The notes under the pieces are model-generated. The model was not told where the DNA came from. It worked only from the letters and a program-made list of their open reading frames with translations, and searched no databases. 64,000 nucleotides of DNA, taken from Anaerolineae bacterium. Lineage in GTDB: Bacteria; Chloroflexota; Anaerolineae; Aggregatilineales; Phototrophicaceae. Each line of letters opens with the position of its first letter. The stretch's first letter is position 1. Made by a program: the position numbers and the translations under genes. Location: the NCBI GenBank assembly GCA_013360465.1, contig JABWBO010000012.1, positions 1 to 64,000 on the forward strand. The letters run 5' to 3'. This document shows, one piece after another, positions 27,201-35,610 of the stretch.

Positions 27201-28694
27201 TCATTCTATCCACAGCTTCGCACGGTCCACAGCTTTGCGCCAGCCCGCCGCCAGCGCTTCCCGACGGTCGGCAGACATCGCCGGTTCGAAGGTGCGCTCG
27301 ACCCGCCACTGCGCGGCGATCTGGTCCTGGGTCTCCCAGAAGCGCATCGCCAGACCCGCCAGGTACGCCGCGCCTAACGCCGTCGTCTCGGTCACCACCG
27401 GGCGCTGTACCGGCACGCCCAGGATGTCGGCTTGGAACTGCATCAGGAAATCGTTACGCACCATCCCGCCGTCCACCCGCAGGGCGGTGAGACGCAAGCC
27501 GCTGTCCGCCTGCATCGCCTCGACGACATCGCGCGTCTGATAGGCGACGCTCTCCAGCGTAGCGCGGACGATCTGCGCGCGACCGCTGCCGCGCGTCAAG
27601 CCGACGACCGCCCCGCGCGCGAACTGATCCCAGTGCGGCGCGCCCAACCCGACGAACGCCGGTACGACGTACACGCCGCCGGAATCGGCGACAGAACGCG
27701 CCAGCGTTTCGCTCTCCGCCGAGTCGCGAATTAAGCCCAGTTCGTCGCGGAGCCACTGCACGGCTGCCCCGGCGATGAAGACACTGCCCTCCAGGGCGTA
27801 CTGGGTCGGCTGGTTTTCGCCCAGCTTCCAGGCGACCGTAGTCAGCAGGCGGTTATTCGAAACGACGGCTTCGCTGCCGGTGTTCATCAGCATGAAGCAG
27901 CCTGTGCCGTAAGTATTCTTCGCCAGTCCCGGCTGGTGGCAGACCTGCCCGAAGGTCGCCGCCTGCTGGTCGCCCGCCACGCCGGTGATGGCGATTTCGC
28001 CGCCGCCCAGCAGGGTGGTCGCCCCATAGTCGGCGCTGCTGGGCAGCACGCGCGGCAGGACGGAGCGCGGAATGCGCAGTCGATCCAGGATCGGCTGACT
28101 CCAATCGCCGGCGCGGATGTCATAGAGCAGCGTTCGACTGGCGTTGCTCACATCCGTCAGGTGCGCCCTGCCCTCCGTCAGCCGCCAGATCAGGTACGTG
28201 TCAACCGTGCCAAACGCCAGTTCACCCCGTTCGGCGCGCTCGCGGACGCCGGGGATATTGTCCAGCAGCCATCCCAGCTTGGTCCCAGAGAAGTAGGCGT
28301 CGGTGACCAGCCCGGTCGTCGCGGCGATCACCTGGTCGAACCCCTCCGCCTTCAGCATTTCGCACATCGCTGCCGTCCGGCGGCACTGCCAGACGATGGC
28401 GTTGGCGACCGGTTCGCCGGTTCGCCGGTCCCATAGCAGCGTCGTCTCGCGCTGGTTGGTGATGCCGATCGCCGCCACGTCCTGCGCCGCCAGCCCCAAC
28501 CGGCTCAGCACGGTCTGCGCCACATCCAGCTGAGTCCGCCAAATGTCCTGCGGATCATGTTCCACCCAGCCGGGCTGTGGGTAGATCTGCCGGAATTCCT
28601 GCTGCGCCGTCGCGGCGATCTGCCCGGCGTGATCAAACAGGATCGCCCGTGAGGAAGTCGTGCCCTGGTCGAGGGAAAGAACGTAACGCGCCAT
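27201..28694 (-). CDS. glpK: Glycerol kinase
   Basis: Phosphorylates glycerol with ATP. Start set at ATG 28694 ([21 protein letters not shown]) behind AAGGTGGA; the ORF-track start is 5 codons upstream. FGGY-family motifs are present: DQGTTSSR at the N-terminus, [13 protein letters not shown], and the C-terminal [29 protein letters not shown]. 497 residues. First gene of the glpK-glpAB-glpC-SGNH unit. The typical regulatory His (HPr phosphorylation) loop was not identified with confidence. Confidence 0.97.
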   Translation of the reverse strand: MARYVLSLDQGTTSSRAILFDHAGQIAATAQQEFRQIYPQPGWVEHDPQDIWRTQLDVAQTVLSRLGLAAQDVAAIGITNQRETTLLWDRRTGEPVANAIVWQCRRTAAMCEMLKAEGFDQVIAATTGLVTDAYFSGTKLGWLLDNIPGVRERAERGELAFGTVDTYLIWRLTEGRAHLTDVSNASRTLLYDIRAGDWSQPILDRLRIPRSVLPRVLPSSADYGATTLLGGGEIAITGVAGDQQAATFGQVCHQPGLAKNTYGTGCFMLMNTGSEAVVSNNRLLTTVAWKLGENQPTQYALEGSVFIAGAAVQWLRDELGLIRDSAESETLARSVADSGGVYVVPAFVGLGAPHWDQFARGAVVGLTRGSGRAQIVRATLESVAYQTRDVVEAMQADSGLRLTALRVDGGMVRNDFLMQFQADILGVPVQRPVVTETTALGAAYLAGLAMRFWETQDQIAAQWRVERTFEPAMSADRREALAAGWRKAVDRAKLWIE

Positions 28695-28748
28695 CGAATC
28701 CACCTTCATCCGCGCAAACTCTCTCTACGCCATAGTCTTTTCGCCGCC

Positions 28749-28779
28749 ATTATAACGCCGAGGGGAGTGATTGCGGCAA
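28749..28779 (-). promoter_or_regulatory. Candidate promoter of the glp operon
   Basis: A perfect TATAAT (28749-28754) lies 55 bases before the glpK ATG. TTGCCG (28774-28779) is 19 bases upstream, which is a long spacer, so the -35 is weak and an activator may be needed. Confidence 0.5.
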
Positions 28780-28791
28780 TCTGGTGGAATC

Positions 28792-28815
28792 AAAAAGAGC
28801 GACGGGCAGTCGCTC
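28792..28815 (-). terminator. Rho-independent terminator of the receiver gene
   Basis: GAGCGAC-TGCCC-GTCGCTC (7-bp stem, 5-nt loop) followed on the minus strand by TTTTT. It lies 20 bases after the stop of the receiver protein and insulates it from glpK. Confidence 0.8.
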
Positions 28816-28835
28816 GAGGACGCGACGCGTTACAG

Positions 28836-29216
28836 TTACATGGCGGAAGCCGGCGGGATGCGGCGGTTGATCTCGTGCATCATGCGAGTCGCCAGCTCAT
28901 CCTTTGTGAAGTATTCATCGGCTCCGGCGGCGCGGCTGTCACGGATGACCTGTACGTCGCTCAACGCCGAAAGCATGAAGATAGGGGTTTGGCGGGTGTC
29001 CAGCCTATCGCGAATCCTGCGGCACAGACGAATCCCATCGAGACCGGGCATCATATAGTCCAGGATGATAAGATCGGGCGTCGTCGTGTCAAGAATCCCT
29101 TCCACCTGAAGCGGGTCGGTCGTCACCAGAACTTCAAATCCCTTTTTGCGCAGGATCAAGTTCAGCATGTGCGTCATCGACAGCTCATCGTCCACGACCA
29201 GGATGGTTCTACTCAT
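28836..29216 (-). CDS. Single-domain response regulator
   Basis: A 126-residue CheY-like receiver with no output domain. DD pair in LVVDDE, phospho-acceptor Asp in LDYMMPG, Ser in MLSAL and Lys in TKDEL are all present, so it should be phosphorylated. AGGGACA precedes the ATG. A terminator follows it. Partner unknown; the two histidine kinases at 34.3-36.8 kb are candidates. Such short proteins carry phosphate to another protein or act by binding. Confidence 0.92.
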   Translation of the reverse strand: MSRTILVVDDELSMTHMLNLILRKKGFEVLVTTDPLQVEGILDTTTPDLIILDYMMPGLDGIRLCRRIRDRLDTRQTPIFMLSALSDVQVIRDSRAAGADEYFTKDELATRMMHEINRRIPPASAM

Positions 29217-29257
29217 TGTCCCTGCTTTGTCCTACGACTACAGCGCGATAACCCAGA

Positions 29258-29289
29258 GAGCCGGACATCCAGGTTCCTGCGTCCGGCTC
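29258..29289. other. 9-bp inverted repeat after the NHLP-like gene
   Basis: GAGCCGGAC / GTCCGGCTC with a 14-nt loop, about 38 bases past the stop of the small gene ending at 29328. No T-tract on either strand; it may be a weak terminator or an RNA-stabilising hairpin. Confidence 0.4.
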
Positions 29290-29327
29290 AGTCAGTCATG
29301 AATCGATGGCGTTCTGAATTATCCATT

Positions 29328-29624
29328 TCACAGCTGCAGCGAGATTTCGCCTGCCAGCTCCTCCAATGATTCTGCCTGGATACCGCGAAGCCATTGTTGC
29401 GTTTCTAATGATAACCCGAACGAAGACAAAAGGCTCGAATCCCGATCGTATACCAGCCGGGCGCACAGGGCATCGTCCAGAAGTGCGCTGGTCAACATGC
29501 GATTGATCCGCCGTTTTTCGTCCTGACCTATAAGATATCCGCGCCAGACCGGTCCGCGACGACGTACAGACGCGGGAAGGTCAATGATTTCGAGGGGGTT
29601 CTGGCGTGGGTTGGCTAGAGCCAT
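29328..29624 (-). CDS. Small protein resembling NHLP/Os1348-type proteins
   Basis: A 98-residue cytoplasmic protein with no membrane segment. ATG 29624 is preferred over the GTG in the ORF track because GAGGAG sits 5 bases before it. The C-terminal half (TSALLDDALCARLVYDRDSSLLSSFGLSLETQQWLRGI then ESLEELAGEI) follows the pattern seen in nitrile-hydratase-like leader (NHLP, Os1348-type) small proteins, which have a short-helix, DP-x-LL, GLS, I-x-x-ESLEELA layout. That is recognition by eye and needs a profile search. The upstream 53-residue peptide is in the same direction, 57 bases away. Confidence 0.5.
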   Translation of the reverse strand: MALANPRQNPLEIIDLPASVRRRGPVWRGYLIGQDEKRRINRMLTSALLDDALCARLVYDRDSSLLSSFGLSLETQQWLRGIQAESLEELAGEISLQL

Positions 29625-29681
29625 CACGTCTCCTCAGTCACCCAATTGAACTTGTGGGAAAACGATCTCCGTACGATGAAC

Positions 29682-29843
29682 TTACGGATGCGGAACGTCA
29701 GGTCCACCACCGGAAGAACCATCCGCGCCCACGATGCCGACGCCGACGAGGCTCAGCGCGAGCATAGTGACCAGCATGATCATCTTGGTGCGGCGCATAT
29801 CGGAACCAACCCACGTGCTGAGCAGGACGAGATTCGACTTCAT
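29682..29843 (-). CDS. 53-residue peptide with signal/TM segment
   Basis: Too short for the ORF track. From ATG 29843 the frame reads MKSNLVLLST..., a hydrophobic run LVTMLALSLVGVGIVG at about residues 24-39, and the tail ADGSSGGGPDVPHP before TAA. AAGGAG lies 7 bases upstream of the ATG, a strong ribosome-binding site. A second in-frame ATG (MRRTKMIM, residue 16) would give a classic n-region plus hydrophobic core, so it may be a secreted or membrane peptide. The glycine/serine-proline tail could be the exported part. No homologue was recognised. Confidence 0.55.
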   Translation of the reverse strand: MKSNLVLLSTWVGSDMRRTKMIMLVTMLALSLVGVGIVGADGSSGGGPDVPHP

Positions 29844-30022
29844 GATGGTTCTCCTTATCAGACAGACGCTTCATTCGTTGATGTCTGTACTGTATCGGAG
29901 ACCACTCAACATGGCGCTTACCAGCGAAAAAAACACCTGTGCGCGCGATTGTCGGGGTTGCTGCGCTGTGGATCAGTGCCGGACGGGGACAGGAACGGAC
30001 GGGCGCGCCCGTCGCAGCGCTG

Positions 30023-30301
30023 TCATTGCCCGGCGATCCTAAAGCGCCGGGCAGAACGCGCCTGAGCTTTCGCCGCTTCTTTAGCACGGCTTTTCGGCGG
30101 AGCCTGTGTTTCCAGCGCGTTCAGCAGCCTTCCCGCCGCCGCCGCGATCGCCTCGACCGCCGCAGCAAAAGCCGCTTCGTTCGCCTTCGAGGGTTTGTTG
30201 AAGCCGCTCAGTTTGCGCACAAATTGCAGCGCGGCTGCGCGCACCTCATCTTCAGTGGCGGGCGGCTCGAAGTTGTACAGGGTCTTGATATTTCTGCACA
30301 T
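30023..30301 (-). CDS. DUF2277 family protein
   Basis: A 92-residue conserved protein of unknown function. Start placed at ATG 30301 (MCRNIKTLYNFEPPATEDEVRAAA), the usual beginning of DUF2277 proteins; the ORF-track start is 28 codons too early. ALQFVRKLSGFNKPSKANEAAFAAAVEAIA is close to the family consensus. The C-terminus is lysine/arginine-rich (KSRAKEAAKAQARSARRF). Confidence 0.85.
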   Translation of the reverse strand: MCRNIKTLYNFEPPATEDEVRAAALQFVRKLSGFNKPSKANEAAFAAAVEAIAAAAGRLLNALETQAPPKSRAKEAAKAQARSARRFRIAGQ

Positions 30302-30398
30302 GGTCTGTTCTCTCGCTTCTATCGTCGGCTCTGGGGCAGAGCAATGCCAGCCGCGCATCGAATGACGGCAAGGCGCACGCGGCAAGTCCCTCGGCAGA

Positions 30399-33300
30399 TC
30401 AGTTCAACAGGTTTGCGACGAGCTGTACCGTCTCCTGAGCCGGTTCCGCCCCCAGCTCTTCAAGGAAGATGCGCCGCATCTTTTCATAGTGGCTCTTGAT
30501 CTTCTGTTTCTGACCCAGCGCCCGATAGGCGATCATCAGGCTGCGATGCACTTCTTCGCGCAGGGGGTCGATCTTCAGCGCCTGCTGAAACATCTTCGCC
30601 GCCTCGCTGAAGTCGGCGCGCATCTGAGCGCATTCGCCCGCCGTGATCAGCGCTTCCAGGTACAGATCATTCAGGCGTTCACGAGTCTCTTCGATCCAGT
30701 TCGAATACAAGCCGGGCAGGAACTCGCCCTGATACAGCGCAATGGCGCGCCGCCACAGTTCTGCCGTATTGAGTTCGCGCAGCGGTTTGCCGCGTGCTTC
30801 TTTCACGGTGCGCTCGAAAATATGCGCGTCTGACCACAAATCGACATCCGAGTTGATGCCGTATACCTCATCCTGATGCACGATCACGTTCGTGCCGACC
30901 GCCTGCCGGGCACGATGGACGGTGGCATGGAACAGCGCGCGCGTCTTGTCCTCCGACTTATCGGGCCAGAATTCCAGGCAGATGTCTTCGCGCCGCCGCG
31001 CCCCTTCGAACAGCAGGTAAAGGAAGACTTCGCGCGCCGCCGCCGACCGCCACTCCGTCGCCAGCACCAGAGTGCTGTCGCGTTCGAAGATCTCCTTACC
31101 CATCGTCTGAACGCGCAGGCTGTAGGTGCGGATTCCGCCGCTTTCACGCTGGTCGTTCAGCGCGATGATGTTGGCGGGGTGAATCTGCGCCTTGCGCAGC
31201 CGGCGCACCGCCTGGGTGAGTGCCGTAAAGCGAGCGCCGGCATTGGCGAAATGTGCCGCAGCCAGCGAGGAGAAAGCCAGTTCGGCTATCGCCGTCTGGA
31301 CCATCTGCTTCTCTTCGAGATGCCTGGTAATTGCGCTCAGCGCGCTGTCGGCAGCGGCGATCTCACCGCTGACCAGGCATACCTGGGCATGTACCGCTAG
31401 AGCGTGCGCCAGTTCCGTCGGAGCCTGAAGTGTGCGCAGTCGGTCCAGATGACCGGCGATTTCGCCGAGCGCCTCGTTGCTGCGCGCGGTCTGCGCCATC
31501 ACGGCGCAGCGCGACACTCTGGCAACCGTGACTTCCAGATGCAGATCGTGCGCTGTGGCAATGGCTTCGGCTTCCACAAGCAGCTGTTCGGCATCGTCGC
31601 ACTGATCCTGCCAGCGCCGCAGCCACGACAGCCCGATCAGAACGTTGACCCGAATATACGGCTCGCTGCTCCCGGCGAGTTCTATGGCGCGGTTGTACAG
31701 GCTGACCGCCTCTTCGAACGCGCCCCGGTCCCGCTGGAGGTCGGCATACGTCCAGGAAAGATAGGCTTCGATACGCCGGTCTGTGCGGGCGGCGATACGC
31801 AGCCCTTCCTGGATGTGATTCTGCGCTTCGTCGAAATCACCGCATAGATAAAGGAAGTGTCCCAGGTTGTTCAGTGCCTGCGCCAGCGCCACCTGCCCCC
31901 CGAGTTCGCGGCGCAGCGTCACCACCGTCTGAAGACAATCTGCCGCATCCTGGATGCGCCCCACCTGGCGGTAGGCGACATCGAGGTCCATCAGCAGTTT
32001 GGTCAGGGCGAATCGATCGCTGTGGGCTTCGTAGAGCGGTCGCGCCGCCTCAAGATCGCGCAGCGCCTCGTCGGCGAGACCCAGACGCAGCTTGGCGAAA
32101 CCCATCAGGCGCAGCGCCGCCGCGTTCAAGTGCGGCAGGTCGCCTGTCTGTGCGAATACGGTCTCGGCGCTGCGAATCGCCGTCAAATGCTCACCGCGCT
32201 GCATATCGAGATGACCGCGCAGCAGCAGGACCCGCACCACTCCCTCAATATTCGCCTGCTCCTCGAAACGGCGCTCCGCCTGGTTCAGGTTCGCCCTCGC
32301 CTGATCGTAGTCCAGGCGCTCGACATCGAGGACCGCGCATAGATACAGCAGCCATCCGCAGAACACGCCGTGCTGCGTCAGGTCGGCGTTCCAGCGCTGA
32401 AGCGTCTCCATCTTCCCCTGATCGTAGTAGGTTCGCGCGTAAAGCTCGATCAGCCGGACGGCATCGTCAAAATATCCGCCGGCGATATACTGCTGGACCG
32501 CTTCATCGACGAAGTGGTGATCCTCGTACCAGCGCGCTGACTCGATGTGATGCGTCCGATACTGGGCAGGATCGCGCTGGAAGTATTCACGCTGGAGGTA
32601 TTCACGGAAGAGTCCGTGATACATCATGCCGCCTGGAACTGGCATGACGAACAGATTGCGATCCGCCACTTCTTGCAGCAGCGCCATCGCATTTGGCAGG
32701 CGCAGCGCTTCGATCAGCAGTTCGGGCTGCATACGTGTCACCGTCGAAGATGCCAGCAGAAAATCGCGGATCATCGGCGTCTGCGCGCTGACCATGTTGC
32801 GCGCCAGCGCGTCGAACAGCGTTTCCGGCGACCCTACGCCGAAGATCGTGCTGTCGGTGAATTCAGCATTGAGCGGTTGAAACACCAGCATCAGCCCGGT
32901 GGGCCACCCTTCCATACGCTTGACAAGCGCATCGACATCTCGGCGCGCCGCCAGCGGAATGCCGCCGATCACCTGCGCCAGATGCTCCACCTCGTCGGGG
33001 ACAAAGCGCAGCGACTGAGCGCCCAGAGGCAGCACTTCGTGACGGGCGATCATTTCAGGACCGATTACATCCAGCACAACGCGGCTGATCAGGACCAGAT
33101 GACAGTGACGCGGCAGCGCGGCGATGAGCGACGACAGCCATGTTTCAGCCGCCTGCGAGCCGTGCAGATGATGCGCGTCATCGATGAAGTAGATGATGTC
33201 ACGCCCGCCCTGCGCACGCAGATAGTCGCTCAGGCTGTTGGTCAGTTCGACGATAGAAAGACCGGGGGTCGGTTCACGAACCGACACATCGACATAGGTC

Positions 33301-33557
33301 TCGCCCAGGGCGGCGAGCGCCTGAAAGTGCAGGTTGTAGACATCGCGCTGCGTTTCGTCCACGACATGCCAGACGACACTGGCGTGGGTTTGCGCGGCGA
33401 ATTGCAGGGCGAGCGTGGTCTTGCCATATCCCGGCGGCGCGCAGAGGAAGGTGAGCCGATGCTCCAGGATGCGGTCGAGCTGTTCGAGCAGGCGTGGGCG
33501 CTCAATGAGATTGGGAGATCCTCGCCCGGTGATGCGCTGCACAATATCCGGTATCAT
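30399..33557 (-). CDS. AAA-TPR-BTAD transcriptional regulator (MalT/SARP-like)
   Basis: A 1052-residue cytoplasmic regulator. An N-terminal STAND-type ATPase has Walker A APPGYGKTT (about 40-48) and Walker B IIYFIDDAHH (about 120). The middle is many TPR-like helical repeats (for example GHFLYLCGDFDEAQNHIQEGL). The C-terminus carries a winged-helix/BTAD unit: EFWPDKSEDKTRALFHATVHRARQ and LYQGEFLPGLYSNWIEETRERL then TPR-like helices to the end. Such proteins bind an inducer via the TPRs and use ATP to switch DNA binding; the ligand is unknown. AAGGCGGATG precedes the ATG. Confidence 0.9.
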   Translation of the reverse strand: MIPDIVQRITGRGSPNLIERPRLLEQLDRILEHRLTFLCAPPGYGKTTLALQFAAQTHASVVWHVVDETQRDVYNLHFQALAALGETYVDVSVREPTPGLSIVELTNSLSDYLRAQGGRDIIYFIDDAHHLHGSQAAETWLSSLIAALPRHCHLVLISRVVLDVIGPEMIARHEVLPLGAQSLRFVPDEVEHLAQVIGGIPLAARRDVDALVKRMEGWPTGLMLVFQPLNAEFTDSTIFGVGSPETLFDALARNMVSAQTPMIRDFLLASSTVTRMQPELLIEALRLPNAMALLQEVADRNLFVMPVPGGMMYHGLFREYLQREYFQRDPAQYRTHHIESARWYEDHHFVDEAVQQYIAGGYFDDAVRLIELYARTYYDQGKMETLQRWNADLTQHGVFCGWLLYLCAVLDVERLDYDQARANLNQAERRFEEQANIEGVVRVLLLRGHLDMQRGEHLTAIRSAETVFAQTGDLPHLNAAALRLMGFAKLRLGLADEALRDLEAARPLYEAHSDRFALTKLLMDLDVAYRQVGRIQDAADCLQTVVTLRRELGGQVALAQALNNLGHFLYLCGDFDEAQNHIQEGLRIAARTDRRIEAYLSWTYADLQRDRGAFEEAVSLYNRAIELAGSSEPYIRVNVLIGLSWLRRWQDQCDDAEQLLVEAEAIATAHDLHLEVTVARVSRCAVMAQTARSNEALGEIAGHLDRLRTLQAPTELAHALAVHAQVCLVSGEIAAADSALSAITRHLEEKQMVQTAIAELAFSSLAAAHFANAGARFTALTQAVRRLRKAQIHPANIIALNDQRESGGIRTYSLRVQTMGKEIFERDSTLVLATEWRSAAAREVFLYLLFEGARRREDICLEFWPDKSEDKTRALFHATVHRARQAVGTNVIVHQDEVYGINSDVDLWSDAHIFERTVKEARGKPLRELNTAELWRRAIALYQGEFLPGLYSNWIEETRERLNDLYLEALITAGECAQMRADFSEAAKMFQQALKIDPLREEVHRSLMIAYRALGQKQKIKSHYEKMRRIFLEELGAEPAQETVQLVANLLN

Positions 33558-33622
33558 CGATGCATCCGCCTTAACTCGCTCAGCGCCTCTGCGGCTGTGA
33601 TCGTCGCCGCCGTCGTCATTCC

Positions 33623-33844
33623 CTATCCTAGTTTCTGCTCGTACAGGGTGCGATGCTTGATCGCTTCACCAAATACCGACAAGCCGGCATTCAGCAGGAC
33701 CAGCCCGATCAATCCAAACCAGAACCAGCCGCCTTTTTTGCGCGCTTTCAACACGACGGCATGACCCACAACGGTCACGCCCGCGCCCACCAGCAGCAGA
33801 CCGCGCGGCGCATTCGTGCTCCATTCTTCGTAGTGTTGATCCAT
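33623..33844 (-). CDS. Small membrane protein, two TM helices
   Basis: A 73-residue protein with two hydrophobic segments (LLLVGAGVTVVGHAVVL and WFWFGLIGLVLLNAGLSVF) separated by KARKKGG, and a charged end (AIKHRTLYEQKLG). No family was recognised. Start could be the ATG at 33844 or the one three bases upstream. It lies 65 bases upstream of the BTAD regulator in the same direction and may be in its operon. Confidence 0.65.
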   Translation of the reverse strand: MDQHYEEWSTNAPRGLLLVGAGVTVVGHAVVLKARKKGGWFWFGLIGLVLLNAGLSVFGEAIKHRTLYEQKLG

Positions 33845-33847
33845 CAC

Positions 33848-34341
33848 GGTTGAGTCCTCTGCGCAGCTTCTTGATTCTATTACTAGATATCGACAGAATC
33901 ATACTCTGTCACAAAGAACTTTCCAACTCACCTTGTTCAAGCGCCCCCCTGGGCAATGCCTGATCTGCTGCTCCTGAAGGCGATTATCCTTCAGAATTAC
34001 GACAAATAAACCATCTTTGCAAACCCGCCGCCGTGCCTTAAGTCACATTTCCCAAACCTCACTGTCACGACTGTGCAGTCGGAGACGGTTCTTGGCTGTA
34101 CTTGGTGGTGAGCCGGGAATCTCATCGGGACGATATCTATCAGATGCTCACAGCGCCGACCGCGCCGATGCGCAGGGTCGATAATGCCGACATCCCGGTC
34201 GCCTGAGATGTCGATCCCAGGCGGCTGCCACGCCCTATGCGCCGCCGGGCGGACGAAATCCTCGACAGCCCGTCCGCATCCGCATATGATAATATCTAGT
34301 CCAGCATCGACCATGAGCAGTGGGTTCTCTGCGCATTTGTG
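33848..34341. other. Gene-poor interval between divergent units
   Basis: About 490 bases with no supported gene. It holds an inverted repeat (33892-33910), a 7-bp hairpin CTGAAGG / CCTTCAG (33974-33994), and upstream DNA for two diverging transcripts. The 105-residue minus-strand ORF in it (33997-34314) was not accepted. Confidence 0.6.
33892..33910. promoter_or_regulatory. Inverted repeat GACAGA-N7-TCTGTC
   Basis: A perfect 6-base palindrome with a 7-base spacer, 45 bases upstream of the small membrane protein start. Size and place fit a dimeric repressor site near a promoter, but no regulator is known. Confidence 0.4.
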
Positions 34342-35610
34342 ATGACCAACAGTTCTGACAGCGGATTGATCCAGCGCGTCCGGGCGGAGTTACAGCTGCA
34401 CGACCGGGCGATGAGCGCTTCGAGTTGCGGCATCACCATCGCCGACGCCGTCGATCCTGAACTCCCGCTGATCTACATCAATGAAGGGTTCACCCGTATC
34501 ACCGGTTACAGCCCTACAGACACCCTGGGGCGCAACTGCCGTTTCTTGCAGCGCGAGGACCGGGACCAGGAGAACCTGCCCCTGCTGCGCAGCGCTCTGC
34601 GCGGCGCGCAGGACTGCACCATCGTCCTGCGCAACTACCGCAAGGACGGCACGCCCTTCTGGAATGAACTGTTCACCTCACCGATCTTCGACGATCAGGG
34701 GCGCCTGACCCATTTTGTCGGCATTCAGACCGATGTCACCCGGCGCGTGGAAGCAGAAGAGGCGCTGCGCCGCGAACGCGACTCGCTGGAAAAGACGCTG
34801 GCGCAGCTGCGCCATACTCAGGCGATGCTGGTCCATTCGGAGAAGATGAACGCCCTGGGTCAGCTGGTCGCCGGAGTCGCCCACGAGATCAATAACCCCC
34901 TGGCATTCGTCACCAGCAACATTCACAGCCTGCAGCGCACCATAGACGATATTTTCAGCACCTACAGCCGGCTGGAGGCGTTGGCAGCTGCCGGAGCCGC
35001 CGACCAGGCGCTCATCCAGTCCATCCGCGCCGATGCCGATCTTGATTTCATCGCGGAAGACACCGCCGATCTCCTGAAAGCCTCTCTGGGCGGGTTGAGC
35101 AGGGTCAAGAAGATCGTCGATGGGCTGCGAACGTTCTCCCGGCTCGACGAAGCCGAGCGAAAACTGACCGATTTGCAGGAGGACCTGGAAAGCACGGTGC
35201 TGCTGGCGGGCGTCGAGATGCGCGGCAGAGTCCAGGTCCGCTTCGACATCGACGACCTTGCGCCGATCATGTGTTACCCGGCAGCGCTGAACCAGGTCTT
35301 CCTGAATATCATCATGAACGCCGCGCAGGCGATCCCTGATTCGGGAACTCTGACGATCACGGCGCGCGATCAGGGCGATCACATCATGATACGCTTTTCC
35401 GACACCGGCACAGGTATCGCGCCGGAGGTCCTGCCCCACATCTTTGAGCCGTTCTTTACCACCAAGCCGGTAGGCAAAGGGACGGGATTGGGCTTGGCAA
35501 TCGCCTATCAGATCATCACCGAACATCATGGGGGGACGATCACCGTCGATTCGACCCCCGGTATGGGCGCAGCATTTACGATTACACTTCCGAAAGGGAC
35601 AGGCGCGTGA
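34342..35610 (+). CDS. LOV-domain (blue-light) sensor histidine kinase
   Basis: A 422-residue cytoplasmic kinase. The N-terminal PAS domain (about 21-135) has the LOV signature GRNCRFLQ (63-70) with the photoactive Cys66, the flavin-contact asparagines in [14 protein letters not shown] (98 and 108), and a Gln in [10 protein letters not shown] linker helix leads to the dimerisation segment [15 protein letters not shown] with the phospho-His, then the ATPase N, G1 and G2 boxes ([31 protein letters not shown]). The next gene overlaps it by 4 bases. The start could be GTG 34339; no clear ribosome-binding site is seen at either. Light sensing is a family inference. Confidence 0.88.
   Translation: MTNSSDSGLIQRVRAELQLHDRAMSASSCGITIADAVDPELPLIYINEGFTRITGYSPTDTLGRNCRFLQREDRDQENLPLLRSALRGAQDCTIVLRNYRKDGTPFWNELFTSPIFDDQGRLTHFVGIQTDVTRRVEAEEALRRERDSLEKTLAQLRHTQAMLVHSEKMNALGQLVAGVAHEINNPLAFVTSNIHSLQRTIDDIFSTYSRLEALAAAGAADQALIQSIRADADLDFIAEDTADLLKASLGGLSRVKKIVDGLRTFSRLDEAERKLTDLQEDLESTVLLAGVEMRGRVQVRFDIDDLAPIMCYPAALNQVFLNIIMNAAQAIPDSGTLTITARDQGDHIMIRFSDTGTGIAPEVLPHIFEPFFTTKPVGKGTGLGLAIAYQIITEHHGGTITVDSTPGMGAAFTITLPKGTGA

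Noticed and set aside
29698-30087. 129-residue minus-strand ORF over the 53-residue peptide
   Set aside because: Arg/His-rich frame without a ribosome-binding site; the 53-codon frame has a strong one.
32547-33764. 405-residue plus-strand ORF opposite the AAA-TPR-BTAD gene
   Set aside because: Antisense to the ATPase domain; no recognisable motif.
33997-34314. 105-residue minus-strand ORF in the gap before the LOV kinase
   Set aside because: No ribosome-binding site, no family, odd composition; gap more likely regulatory.
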